Below, piece after piece: positions 34,934 to 45,558 of a DNA stretch of 64,000 bases. How positions within the stretch are numbered: position 1 is the stretch's first letter; each line of letters opens with the position of its first letter. Under the pieces are notes generated by a model. That model did not search any database, was not told the origin of the DNA, and saw nothing but the letters and a program-made list of their open reading frames with translations. Source of the stretch: Zasmidium citrigriseum (taxonomy: Eukaryota; Ascomycota; Dothideomycetes; Mycosphaerellales; Mycosphaerellaceae); NCBI GenBank assembly GCA_002786025.1, contig NHNW01000010.1, forward strand, positions 1 to 64,000. The letters are read 5' to 3'. The translations under genes and the position numbers were made by a program.

Positions 34934-35203
34934 GGTTAGAGCTATCGCATCGCGTGGTGGGAGTGTTTGTGGTCGTTCAGAGCTTTGCACAGTTTCGAAA
35001 CGGGAGGTCGAGAGTGGTTGTGTTTATGTTGAAGATGATAGGTGAAGCTGGAGGCGGCCGTCTGGTTGAAGCAGCGGGAGCTAAAGCGATCGGCGCAGCG
35101 TCATCCCGCCGCGCCGCGCCACGTGCCGAAAGCATGTGAAGCTTTGAGATCTGACTCTAGCGCCAGGCACCTCGTCCGACTCCATCACCACGACGTCCTC
35201 GCC
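34934..35203. promoter_or_regulatory. Shared promoter of Vam7 and Ist3 genes
   Basis: 270 bp between divergent start codons. No operator recognised. Confidence 0.4.
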
Positions 35204-36151
35204 ATGCAGTCTATCCGCCAAATCGAGCGCCTGAACCAGGCCGAGCTCGACAAATGCGTTCCGCCCAATGCATCATGGCACACCGATTATCGCGACACGG
35301 CCTACATCTACATCGGCGGACTGCCGTTTGAGCTCAGCGAAGGCGACATCCTGACCATCTTCAGCCAGTATGGCAACCCTGTACACATCAACTTGGTTCG
35401 AGACAAGGAGACAGGCAAGAGTAAAGGGTTCTGCTTCTTGAAATACGAGGATCAGAGGAGTTGCGATCTGGCTGTGGACAATCTCAGCGGGGCCGGGGTT
35501 ATGGGTCGCGTGCTGAGTGTAGATCACACTCGGTACAAGAAGAAGGAAGGAGAAGTGGAAGGAATTGGCGACGAGGAACAACAAGAGGACGAAGATGATA
35601 CGAATCGTGAGGGAAGTGATCGAAGGAAGAGGAGAAAGACTGAGAGCGAAAGTGAGGAGGAGCAGCGGCCCATGATCAAGGAGGAGATTGAGCTTGCAAA
35701 GCTATTGAGGGAGCACGACGATGACGATCCGATGAAAGAATACTTGGTCAAAGAGAAACGCGAGGAAGTTGCAGAGGCATTGAAGAAGGTCGTCAAACAC
35801 AAGCCTAAGGACAAGGAGCGAAAGCACCGGCACCACCACCGGTCGCGAAGAGACAATGACCGCGACGAAGATAGGGATCAGAAGAGCGACCGTCATCGCT
35901 CGCGACGGGACAAGGGATCAGATGACGAAGGAAGACACAGGTCACATCGCTCCTCGCGACGAGACGAAGACGATAGCCGGCATCGCTCGAGGAGAGAGCG
36001 TTCGCGGACCCCAGAATCAGACGACGATCGTGGACATAGGAGGCGTAGATCTCGGAGAGACGACCGTGAGCCTGACGACAGACGCGATCGCGAGAAAGAG
36101 AGAAGACGAGATGATCGTTCAGCTTCAAGAGAACCATACCGACGCCGGTAG
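35204..36151 (+). CDS. U2 snRNP / RES complex RNA-binding protein, Ist3 (Cwf29, RBMX2)
   Basis: Intronless, 315 residues from the ATG at 35,204. The N-terminal stretch QSIRQIERLNQAEL and the single RRM are typical of Ist3: RNP2 IYIGGL at 35-40 and RNP1 KGFCFLKY at 74-81, followed by GRVLSVDHTRYKKK, which binds Pml1 and Bud13 partners in the retention-and-splicing complex. The C-terminal half is long and made of Arg/Ser/Asp/His dipeptides, far longer than in yeast Ist3 and more like RBMX2. It acts in the nucleus in activated spliceosome assembly. Confidence 0.88.
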   Translation: MQSIRQIERLNQAELDKCVPPNASWHTDYRDTAYIYIGGLPFELSEGDILTIFSQYGNPVHINLVRDKETGKSKGFCFLKYEDQRSCDLAVDNLSGAGVMGRVLSVDHTRYKKKEGEVEGIGDEEQQEDEDDTNREGSDRRKRRKTESESEEEQRPMIKEEIELAKLLREHDDDDPMKEYLVKEKREEVAEALKKVVKHKPKDKERKHRHHHRSRRDNDRDEDRDQKSDRHRSRRDKGSDDEGRHRSHRSSRRDEDDSRHRSRRERSRTPESDDDRGHRRRRSRRDDREPDDRRDREKERRRDDRSASREPYRRR

Positions 36152-36319
36152 TATTCTAGATATACTCACAAGAGCGATTGGAACCTCCAACATCAATACT
36201 GAGACAGCCTTCGATCGTGGTATTCTGCCGTCCAATGAGCTCTCGCAATTCCGCCGAAACCGCCCAGATAACCCATCCATTACATCGTGAAAACATGACC
36301 TCGTAAGTGGTATCTCTCC

Positions 36320-38314
36320 TTACTCTTCCCCAAACCTGACTTTGATACTGCCTGTCGTAGTCTTAAACGCCATTTCGCCGCTCCCGCCATACTCTTTCTG
36401 TGCGATCAAGTGGTGGTCGACATATTCCTTTCCGTTGGAGATGATCCTCACGCCTTTGCCCTTCGCACTGAGACTCCCAGTAAGGCTGCGTTCGTCAATC
36501 ATGCCCGACCACTCGTCAGGATACAGAATATCGATCGAGCCACTGGTTGATGTTGACTTGTGAATAGAGTGCGACAAACTCCAGCCCTCACCTGGGTGAG
36601 CGTATGGCTGAAGCACGCGGAGCTTTGTCGTCCCTGACCGAGTATCGGTATGCATTGTCGAAGGGTGTTTGCGATCGAAGTAGGGGAGAAGTTGAGCCTG
36701 GATCGTGCCCGACACGGAGTGGAAAGAAGTCAGCTCCCCGAGGATGAAGTCGCCGGATATACTTGCAGATATTGTTTCCACACGGCTGGAATACTGTCTC
36801 TCCGGGATGTCACCCTTCATTGGGAAATCGACCTTGACTGACCCTGAACGCGAGTTCACCTTGAACTCGGCAGGCATTGGTTTCTTCGGATCGGCTTCTC
36901 TTGGATCTACATTCACCCTGATGGAGCCGCTCTGGGAGTTCAGCGATAGGAGATCGCGCAAGGCAAGACTGCCCTTGATCGAGCCGGATATGGTGTCCAC
37001 TTCGGTCTCACGAGAAGACCAGTACTCGATGCACACCGCGCCCCGCACGGCATTGAAGACCGAAGAACCGGCCACTTGGAGCGCCGAGAGTCCTTCTTCA
37101 CCCTCTTTTCGATTGAACAGCCCGTCTGCGACTTCGATGTCTAGGTTTCCAGTGGACAGCTCCCAGGCATCGAGCACAACTCCTGGACGTACCTCTACCC
37201 GAATGCTCACATAAAGACACGGCTTCTCCGAGCCACTCTGTTCGGACTTCTTCATCATCGGCAGCTGCAGAATGAATGAATCGCCCGTCTTGAACCCGTC
37301 CGAGTCCACAACTCTCCACGGACTCGTCGTGGCGTAATTCACATGGAGCCGAATGTCCACGTCCTGCTCCCTTTGCGCTGGTTGCACTCTCACACTGCCA
37401 CGGATATTGTCTGACACCCAGTTTGAACTCTCGATGAGTTCCACCAACGAAAAGTTTTGCGGATTGGTGAAATCGAATGTGCTCGTCTTGCTGAACCAAT
37501 CGTAGGGACATTGGCGTGTTGCCGGTGGCACAACTGCAGGCTGTTTCGGTGGGATTACGGGATCCGAGGGTGTGTCGTCGTCGCCATCTCCTCCGTTCGG
37601 TATCTTTGGGCTGTCTGACTCGCTTCGATCATCAGCAGCGCCAGCAACGACAATGACGAGAATCACGATTGCCGCGAACAGGATTACGTTGCACAGGGAC
37701 ATTGACTTGCAGCAGCCGCAGAACCATCTTCTCCTCTTCTTTTTGCTCTTGGTTCCAGTGAGCAAGCCACTCTCTTCATCGACAGGTGTCACCGCAGCAT
37801 CTCTCATGCTCTGAGGCTGATGGGTTGGCGGTCGTCCAAATGTCACCACTTGTGCTGCTACAGGCACGCCACTTGCCACAAACGCATCGCCAGGAGGTAG
37901 TTGTTGTGCCGAGGGTTGTTCATCGCCACCAAGACTCTGCCCAAGATATCGTTGACCTTGGGTTTGCGTAGACGGTGGACTTGATATCGCTGATTCGTAG
38001 TCTGGAGGAGGAGCTTCTTGGTTGACTTGTGGCGCCTCTGGTTCGGCCCAGTCTACTGATCTTTGCGATGTTGGCGAGCTTAATTGTGAGGGTGGCACAG
38101 CTGCTGAACTGCTCGCTCGTTCTTCTGCCCTTTCTCTTGCCTTTGCCTCTGCTGCAGCCGAAACAGACGAGTTCTCGACAAACGTCTCTCTTGGATGCGG
38201 TCGCTCGGAGAAATAGCCGTCCGCTGGCGAATCGAAATTGGACTCCTCATCGGAGTCTACGCCAAGGGAGGAGTCAGAAGCATAGTCGTCTTCGTAAATT
38301 CCAGTGTTCGCCAT
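36320..38314 (-). CDS. Membrane protein with repeated beta strands (DUF4097-like)
   Basis: 664 residues from the ATG at 38,314 (MANTGIYEDDY); an in-frame ATG at 38,458 would add 48 unlikely residues. The N-terminal third is disordered, acidic and Pro/Ser/Gln-rich, with PPPDYESAI, a PPxY-type motif that could bind a Nedd4/Rsp5 ligase. A basic, Cys-containing patch (KKKRRRWFCGCCK) precedes one membrane helix (CNVILFAAIVILVIVVAGAA). The outer or lumenal part carries at least eight spaced strand repeats of the type SGSIKGSL, SGSIRVNV, SGSVKVDF, SASISGDF, SGTIQAQL and TGSIKVRF, which suggests a beta-solenoid like bacterial DUF4097 adhesins. Function unknown; a surface or vacuolar role is inference. 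Confidence 0.72.
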   Translation of the reverse strand: MANTGIYEDDYASDSSLGVDSDEESNFDSPADGYFSERPHPRETFVENSSVSAAAEAKARERAEERASSSAAVPPSQLSSPTSQRSVDWAEPEAPQVNQEAPPPDYESAISSPPSTQTQGQRYLGQSLGGDEQPSAQQLPPGDAFVASGVPVAAQVVTFGRPPTHQPQSMRDAAVTPVDEESGLLTGTKSKKKRRRWFCGCCKSMSLCNVILFAAIVILVIVVAGAADDRSESDSPKIPNGGDGDDDTPSDPVIPPKQPAVVPPATRQCPYDWFSKTSTFDFTNPQNFSLVELIESSNWVSDNIRGSVRVQPAQREQDVDIRLHVNYATTSPWRVVDSDGFKTGDSFILQLPMMKKSEQSGSEKPCLYVSIRVEVRPGVVLDAWELSTGNLDIEVADGLFNRKEGEEGLSALQVAGSSVFNAVRGAVCIEYWSSRETEVDTISGSIKGSLALRDLLSLNSQSGSIRVNVDPREADPKKPMPAEFKVNSRSGSVKVDFPMKGDIPERQYSSRVETISASISGDFILGELTSFHSVSGTIQAQLLPYFDRKHPSTMHTDTRSGTTKLRVLQPYAHPGEGWSLSHSIHKSTSTSGSIDILYPDEWSGMIDERSLTGSLSAKGKGVRIISNGKEYVDHHLIAQKEYGGSGEMAFKTTTGSIKVRFGEE

Positions 38315-39008
38315 GTTTTGCTTGGTGCATTCACCGGCCGATACAATTGAGATCAGAACACTTCGTCTGTCCGCGTTTCGTCCAGCGAAAGAAGAAGGGA
38401 AAGGACCTACTGTCTTCGCGAACGCGGACTTCTCTAGAAATGTGGCGCTTCTCTGCATTATGGAAGCAGGAAGCTAGTTCCTTAGGCAGCGAAATAATCG
38501 AGAGCTGAACGCGTTGCACTGCTCCGAGCGCCGGCGGGGTTGCATCGAGGCGGTCCAATGGGTGTGTGACTGTGAGCTCCTTCAGCCAGGACAGTAGATA
38601 GCAGGGCAATCGAGACTCGTCGGTCGCGTAGCCAGGAACCAGACTCAATCTGGCAGCTGTATCGAGGCGATATCTTATCTGATTTGTTCGTTTTGGCGAA
38701 ATTCGAAGGTTTCTTGATGCTCACCACTCGAGACTCTTGTCGGCGGAAGAAAGGGCAGTGTGGCTAATGAGCGCCAGACCTGTACTTATAGACACGACAA
38801 GGCTCCAAATTACCACTCATTGATGTACGCGTCGTCGATGTCGTGGCTTGAAGAGGATGGTTCAGGAGCGGGAGGTTCGGAGTTGGGCTGCGGCGTTGGA
38901 ATTCAACTCCGATGTCTTCTTGAGAAGACTTGAGCAAGAGGAGCATTCATGCTGTTGTACATTCTTTATCTATCGCTGAATCGTATGAACAAGAGTCTTG
39001 ATCTGGCC
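38315..39008. other. Intergenic
   Basis: About 690 bp between two minus-strand genes. A short minus-strand frame near 38,764-38,946 is not convincing. Nothing else recognised. Confidence 0.35.
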
Positions 39009-40028
39009 CTATACCCCAGGCATACCCAATACCTGCCTCATCGCAGGAACCGCCCGAGGGAGGAAGTAAACGGCATAAATCGCACTGAACGCAACCATCA
39101 GTCCCGTCAACTTCTCAAACCACGTGTGGAAATAGGCAGCAGTCATGAGCAACATCCACCAGCTGAGCCCTGCCACTGCTAACGATACTTGAATGCCGAC
39201 TCCCATCTCTTTAGGTGCGTCTGTCGAATCTCCATCCGCCTCGTATGTTGCCTTCCTCACCAAGCCGTCCGCTGTGAGGATCCTCCTAGCCTCTCTCAAG
39301 CCCTCCATACGCAGTACCGCGGGAAGCAACTCTAGCCAGAGCATCGCACTGCCCAGGATCAACAGGAATACATGACCGCTTATGTCGTGTCCGCCTTTCC
39401 ACTGGCCACCTATTGCCTTACATGCGGCGTGTGTGAAGACTTCCTCAACTTGTCCCATTTCTGCTTTGTTTGCCAGAGCTTCTGCCGTCTCAGCAGCGAC
39501 TGCCTCGCATTTTCCACCTGTCCATCTGAAACCACGGTCGATAATTGCAGGACCAAAGAACCACTGGGTCACGAAGAACCAAGTCGCTGTCACGCAAACA
39601 TAGCGTATGGTAGCTTGGATGCGTCGTCGAGTGAGCTTTGGACGGAGAGGCGGTCCCATCGAAGGATGTGAGAAGGTGAGCAGGACGAAAGCTGCCGTGA
39701 TCCATATCCAACCGATCTTGACGAAATAGACGTTGAAGACATTGCTCTTTTTCGCGAAGTAGCTCGGTGCGTTGCGAGGATCGTAAGACTGTGAGTAGGA
39801 TAGGTAGGTGGCGTGTCGGCTCGCAGGATGGAGTGTGCTAAACAGCGATCCGAGAAGGAGAGTTGCAGGATATATTGCCAGTAGAGCAGCCTCAAGGATG
39901 GTTGGGAGGAAAGGCGAGCCGTTTGGTGGAGCAGAGTCCAGCTTCATGTCGCCCTTAGGAGTTGTGGGAGTGCCGTTCGATGTCGCGGGAATAGGGACTT
40001 CTACCCTGGTCGTTCGCTTGGTGGCCAT
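39009..40028 (-). CDS. Fat storage-inducing transmembrane (FIT) protein, Scs3-like
   Basis: Intronless, 339 residues. Several hydrophobic segments (around 42-66, 100-120, 140-160, 216-240, 278-300 and 306-325) fit the six-helix FIT fold. Family landmarks are FFGPAIIDRGF, a cysteine pair, GGQWKGGHDISGHVFLL with His214 and His219, and YFHTWFEKLTG with His301. FIT proteins are ER membrane acyl-CoA diphosphatases of the lipid phosphatase class; their two conserved histidines act in catalysis. In yeast Scs3 affects lipid droplet budding and inositol lipid synthesis. It is the nearest gene to an acyl-CoA lyase on the other strand. Confidence 0.87.
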   Translation of the reverse strand: MATKRTTRVEVPIPATSNGTPTTPKGDMKLDSAPPNGSPFLPTILEAALLAIYPATLLLGSLFSTLHPASRHATYLSYSQSYDPRNAPSYFAKKSNVFNVYFVKIGWIWITAAFVLLTFSHPSMGPPLRPKLTRRRIQATIRYVCVTATWFFVTQWFFGPAIIDRGFRWTGGKCEAVAAETAEALANKAEMGQVEEVFTHAACKAIGGQWKGGHDISGHVFLLILGSAMLWLELLPAVLRMEGLREARRILTADGLVRKATYEADGDSTDAPKEMGVGIQVSLAVAGLSWWMLLMTAAYFHTWFEKLTGLMVAFSAIYAVYFLPRAVPAMRQVLGMPGV

Positions 40029-40749
40029 GATGGCTTCGATGAGGAGGGTTTAGTTGTCACGAATGCATGGTAGAAGGTGAAAGGAGGAAGTGGGAATGTC
40101 GCAAACGCGCTTCACATGTTTGATCGTGCTGATGATGCAACTGTGGCGCCTATAGCGGTGGAGCCTGTGGCGCAGCGAAGAGGACAACATTCGCTTGTCC
40201 ATGGCAACTATTTCTTGTCGACTTGCATAGTAACCACCAGAAGCATCTTTCGCCTCCATAGCGGATGGAATATACCATCCGTTAATTTGTGCCTTGAAAG
40301 CTAATCCTAAGGAGTCTCTGGAAGCTGCCATTTTGACAGGAAAGAGCTCCCCAACGGAGATGTACACTTCCCAATCGTCGAACTTGTAAGTTCGAAGAGT
40401 ACAAGGCTGTTATGTTACAGAGTTCTCCTTCAAACGAGCGCGTACGTATGGCATCTTGCCGTTCAGGAAGAGAACGCCGCGATCTCTTCTGTCACTGCCG
40501 AGCTTCTCCTCATCCTCCTTGACATCTCTCTAGCGTGTCAACAACATACTACCCTCGGTGTTCCGGTCAAAGTGGAAGATGCCTTTAGCAATCCCCAAAT
40601 TTCTCGGAAAGAGCTAAGAGTTTAACAAGCCCTCTAATAGCTTAGAGTCTCTTGCTCTCGCAGAGAGAGGTAGTCTTCCAGTTTGAGCGGACGAAGGAGG
40701 GTATCTCTTTACCTGTTGCAAACTTTTCAATATACCATGATGAGCCGAC
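40029..40749. promoter_or_regulatory. Divergent promoter of FIT and acyl-CoA lyase genes
   Basis: 721 bp between divergent start codons. CCTCGG at 40,553-40,558, about 190 bp upstream of the lyase start, matches the core bound by the FarA/FarB fatty-acid regulators of Aspergillus. One six-base match is weak evidence. Nothing else recognised. Confidence 0.4.
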
Positions 40750-42713
40750 ATGGCTGAACAAGGCACCGGCGCCGAGCTTGTCGCTCGCGCTTTGGAGACT
40801 TTAGGGATCAATACGATATTTGGTCTTACAGGATATCCGATCACCGCCGTTGGAGAAGCAGCCATCAACATTGGGATACGCTTCTTGGGGTTCAGGAACG
40901 AAGTACGACATTCTTCACACCTGTTCCTGATGGCTGAATGCTTACTGCTACGACATAGCAAGCCGCATCTTACGCAGCCACCGCCTATGGATACCTTACA
41001 GGCAAACCGGGATGCCTCCTCGTGGTTGGCGGACCAGGCGTAGTGCACGCTCTGGCCGGAGTCATCAATAGCAGTGGCAACTGCTTTCCTCTGCTGATGT
41101 TGGCGGGATCCAGTGAGACCTTTCTCTTGACAAGAGGATCGTTTCAAGAACTCGATGCGATCTCGCTCCTAACCCCTCACGTCAAGACCGCAATCCGCTG
41201 GATGAACAAGAACAATGCCGTGGACGCAATCGCTCGAGCTTACAGGCAGTCTTGGTATGGCAGACCTGGTACTGGATACGTTGATCTGCCTGCAGACTTG
41301 CTTCGAGCTGTTGTTAACGTCGATCGTCAAGCGGCTCAGCTTTCAATCCCTCCTCCGCCACCTCCGTCTCCTGATGCTCAGAAGGTTCACAAGATTGCTC
41401 AGGTCCTACTCAACGCCAAAGCTCCTCTCGTGCTCATCGGCAAGGGCTGCGCCTATTCAAGGGCAGAACAATGCCTTCGTCAACTAATCGGCGTCACGAA
41501 AATCCCCTTCCTCCCTTCACCGATGGGAAAAGGTGTCATTCAAGACTCTCACCCGTGCAACGTCTCCTCTGCTCGCTCCATCGCCCTTCGTAACGCAGAC
41601 GTTGTCCTTGTGCTCGGAGCGAGACTGAACTGGATCTTCCACTTCGGCGAACCTCCCAAGTTCAATCCCCTAGCCCGACTGATCCAAGTCGACATCGACG
41701 CCGACGTGATCGGACAGAACCGAGGAGACGCAGAACTCGGTGTCGTGGCCGATGTAAAAGTATTCGCACAGCAATTGCTTTCAGAGCTCAGCGCTTGGGA
41801 GTATCACAACGACACACCGTACTGGCAACAGCTCCGGAAACAAATGGCTGCACACGAAGCACGACAAGCCCAGCTGGAGCAGATTCAGATCCAGCCCCTT
41901 AAAATTGAGAACGCTTTCTACCACATGCGTACCACGTTGGATAGGCTCAGTCCTCCCGCAGACGGTGGGATCGTATACATCGCTGAAGGAGCCCGTACAA
42001 TGGACACCTCCCGAACCTGCTTCTTCCAAGAACATCCTCGTCTCAGACTAGACGCCGGGACTCACGGCACAATGGGTGTAGGTATGGGATATGCAATCGC
42101 AGCCTGGGAAGCCTACAATGGCCCGAATGCAACAGCAAAGTCCGGCAAGCCAGGGCCAAAGAAGATCGTCTGCATCATCGGCGACTCCGCCTTTGGTTTT
42201 TCAGGCATGGAAATCGAGACGATGGCAAGATTCGGCATGCCGATATTGATCTTTGTGATGAGTATGAATGCCCTCGATCAACGCTTGATCTCCTTACTGA
42301 CTTCTGCCTCAAGATAATGGGGGCGTATACCACGGCTCCGCAAACAATACAGACGAATATCTCGCCCAACAAGCCGCCACGAAAGCCAACGACGGCGCCA
42401 ATGGTCTACGCTCGTGGAGCTTAGGCTACGAAACCCGCTACGACCTCTTCGCAGACGCCGTCGGCGGCAAAGGCTACTTCGTACGAACCTCAGAGGAATT
42501 GATCAAGGCAACCGAAGAAGGCTTCCGAGCAGACGTGCCCGTAATAGTAAATGTGTCTATGGAGTCTGGACGTGGGTCCGTAGCGGTATGTGCTTCTCCT
42601 GTCTCCGCCAGGTATAGATGACACTCTTCTGTCTTGCTAATCCATGAGTTGTATAGGTATTCGGATTCGAGGTCCCGCCGCCGTCGTCGAAGTCGAAAGA
42701 TACGAAATTGTAG
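40750..42713 (+). CDS. ThDP enzyme: 2-hydroxyacyl-CoA lyase / oxalyl-CoA decarboxylase family
   Basis: Exons 40,750-40,902, 40,959-42,261, 42,314-42,585 and 42,657-42,713 (594 residues); introns are 56, 52 and 71 bp. The start ATGGCTGAACAA precedes GAELVARALETLGINTIFGL. Glu51, the last codon of exon 1 in FRNE-QAASYAA, is the ThDP-activating glutamate. GGPGVVHALAG and the central domain follow. The C-terminal ThDP site reads GDSAFGFSGMEIETMARF then NNNGGVYHG; splicing restores this triple Asn, which supports the intron. The protein ends KSKDTKL, and TKL is a plausible variant PTS1, so a peroxisomal site is inferred. Family members cleave 2-hydroxyacyl-CoA in alpha-oxidation or decarboxylate oxalyl-CoA. 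I cannot separate these by eye. Confidence 0.87.
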
Positions 42714-42787
42714 ATAGATGATGGAAATTCATGACAACCGAGACTTTTTCTTCTGCCCTGCGCCAGGCACCTTTCGCCGTTCTGCCT

Positions 42788-44575
42788 CTAAAATTTGCCG
42801 TCAACGAAGATGCACTTCTCGGGAGGTTGAAGAGGAGCAGAGATGTAGAGAATGTGCTCCGAGCTCTGGGAGGCGGCCCATGTCTTTTCTGCAAACGGAC
42901 TTCGTTGTCTGATGGACTTTCCGTAGAAGCCAAACCAGGCGGCTACCGCACAGTACGCTGTTGCTACGCCGGCCAAGATGAAGAGGGCGTTGTTTGCTCC
43001 TAGCTTCGAGAACATCTGAGTCCCGAAGAGTGGAAAGACGCCAGATAGAGTCGCTCTTAAGAAGGCCATCGGGGCGTTCGCGGAAGCAGCGTATGTGGCG
43101 TAGGTGTCGGTTAAGTATCCGGAGAGTACGTTGTCGAACTCCACTACCGCAAAGCCAAAGAGGCCAACGGAGACAATCGATGCCCATGGCGAGACTCCTT
43201 CGATCAAGGGAGGTACGGTCCAGGCAAACCACCAGAGTCCGATCGCCAGAACAGGTGCCGCCAGATAGAAGCCAAACAGTTTATCTTCCGGTTCGATTAC
43301 GCGGCGTTGTTTCCGTCGTCGGCTGGCCATGCTGATGTCGAAGAATCGCGGCAGAATAGAGACGGCCACTCCCACAGCTATGGCGATGAATACCAGCGAG
43401 GCCTGGCGATGCGTGAAACCATAGCCGTCGGTGTAGATGACAGGGAACGCCTCCGAGAACAGATAGGTCACGCCGTAGACAGTGCCAGCCATCACAGATG
43501 TCAGCAGAACGATAGGCTCTGTGGCGAAGAGCTTCATGGGTAGGGTAAGTGAGGTCCTGATGAAAGTCTTCATGTCCGGCATAGTGTCGCTTTCTTCAAC
43601 TGAGAGGCCCACGAAGCTCGTCTTGCGTCCGACGACCTTCACTTGCTGACAGAGAAGCTGAGAAGGTCGTGACTCTCGCATTCCCAAGCAGAGGATGGCT
43701 GAAAACGCCGCGAGACAAGCAGCGACGTAAAAGATCCACCGCCTGGTCGTGTTAGTGACTTCTCTCCGCACAAAGAGCGTGTTCCACACTCACCATCCGT
43801 ACGAAGACGTGCTCGCGTAGGTCGCGAGAGGAGGTCCAAGGGCAAGTCCAAGGACTGCAGTAGCAATCCAAATATGTATACTCCAAATGCGAGCTTTCAG
43901 ATCCCACCTTTGCCGGGTCAGTGTACGTCTTGGATAAGAAGATAGTCAAGGGTGTACTAACATGTTCTCGAGACTCCCCGCAGCCACGACCGCAGGCATA
44001 GCGGAGAGCAATCCCGAGCCGAATCGTCCGATTACAATGCAGGTGACATTCGGCCAGGCCGCCATGATTAAACAGAAGATGGCGTATCCGAATGTCGTGG
44101 CTACATATATCGTTCGTCCGCCGAAAGACTCTGCCATAGGAGGAAATACGAGACCTCCGATGGCTTGACCGAACATGTAAATCGTCGTAAAGCATACCAA
44201 TGCCGTCGTCCTTCCCAGTCCGAGACTCTCCGCCGATTCCAGTGCAATCGATGATCCAGTGTTGCTGATTAGTGTCATGAAGAATTCCAAGAAGCAGATG
44301 AGGGCCGAGTCGTAGATTTTCCGATAAAGTGGCCAACGTCTAGGGTGCATTCTGCTTTTCTCCGCAAAGTTGACGACTCCATAGCTGTCGACCTTGAGCC
44401 CTCGTTCACGAAGTTCTCGGGCGACATCGTTCGATACTGAGACGAGTTTCTTCGTACTTGATATGGAGCTCTCGGAGAAGGCCAGGGATGGTTCTGATGG
44501 AGTCCGTTGCCTTTCCTCGATGAACATCGTTCGGTTGCCAGGCAATGGTGCAGTGATGGGCCAGTTCGGATCCAT
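42788..44575 (-). CDS. Major facilitator superfamily transporter
   Basis: Exons on the minus strand are 44,575-43,962, 43,907-43,794 and 43,742-42,788 (560 residues); introns are 54 and 51 bp. The start at 44,575 (MDPNWPITAPLPGNR) is preferred over an upstream in-frame ATG at 44,710. A hydrophilic N-terminal tail of about 95 residues precedes repeated membrane helices. The loop between helices 2 and 3 reads PPMAESFGGRTIYV, close to the drug:H+ antiporter-1 / DHA1 pattern, and SYGWRWIFYVAA spans the second intron. Both junctions restore this motif. The stop lies 75 bp from the convergent acyl-CoA lyase stop. Substrate unknown. Confidence 0.85.
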
Positions 44576-45558
44576 GACGGGAACCAGACTGCGGCGTGTA
44601 CTTTTGTTACTGCAGCTATGGCGCCAGGGAAGGAAGCAACGACCCTGCGGCGATGGCCAACGTGGAAGCGCTTGCGGTAACCGCAGCAAACTCTCTTCAC
44701 GGGGCCCCAAGGCAGGAGTAGGATGTCATCCGCTTACACACCTTGACCAGGTCGACGTGTTGATCGCCGAGCCTCTCAAAATGCAGCTACAATAGGGCTA
44801 CCCGCATCGTGGCAGCGTCGTAATATCGAAGACCCCGTTGCAAAGAGCAACACGGCACCTCGCATGACTTGGGGCTTCGTCACCAATCGGAGGTCCAATC
44901 TGGTAGCATGTTGAAACCGTGTACTCGGCTTGGTGTCCTCCAAGGCCATCTCAAGAGGTGCCATTGCATTCCGGATCCTGATAAGGACATCGAACGGGCA
45001 AACATGTGTCTTGGAAGCAATCAGCGGACCGGCAATGCCAAAGGACTGGAGCCGAACAGGTGCCCGGAATGCACATGGAGTGACGGCGATGGCAGGGTGG
45101 AATGTGGTAATGACGTTTGATCGTGGTCGACGACTTGGCGAACGTGGCGAAGAGAGTGTACAGATGCATGTGAGATTCAGCTCTTGACTTACCTTCTTCC
45201 TCCCGGGTATTTCGAGATGGATCGGCAACACAGCCAAGGGCGTCGAAGGGGGATTTTGAGGTGCCACGGCCAACGGGGGATTATTTGTCATAGATATGGA
45301 GGTCGTACTTCATCGCAAACGCCTGAGATGCTATCGGCCAAGAGAATTGCAGCAAAGACGAGTCCTTGCAATAATTGTTTGCGATCGTCTACCGCATTGA
45401 CTGTGGCCGGCGGAAGGCGGGAGGTTGAGTGGAAGCTGGAAAGCGCTCCTGCGTGGCTCCATAGACGTGCTCAAGTGCTGAGCAATCATTCGGCTGGAGA
45501 CATCGTGCTGTCATATGGCTGGTGCTTGCAGCGCAACATCGAACTGTATTTTGCAGGT
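44576..45558. other. Intergenic: promoter of the transporter gene
   Basis: About 980 bp between the start of the transporter and the stop of the oxidoreductase, both on the minus strand. A minus-strand frame of 171 codons (44,776-45,291) and several plus-strand frames overlap here. None is protein-like to my eye or matches a family I know, so no gene is called. Confidence 0.4.

Noticed and set aside
44776..45291. 171-codon minus-strand frame as a gene
   Set aside because: No domain, odd composition and competing frames on the other strand.
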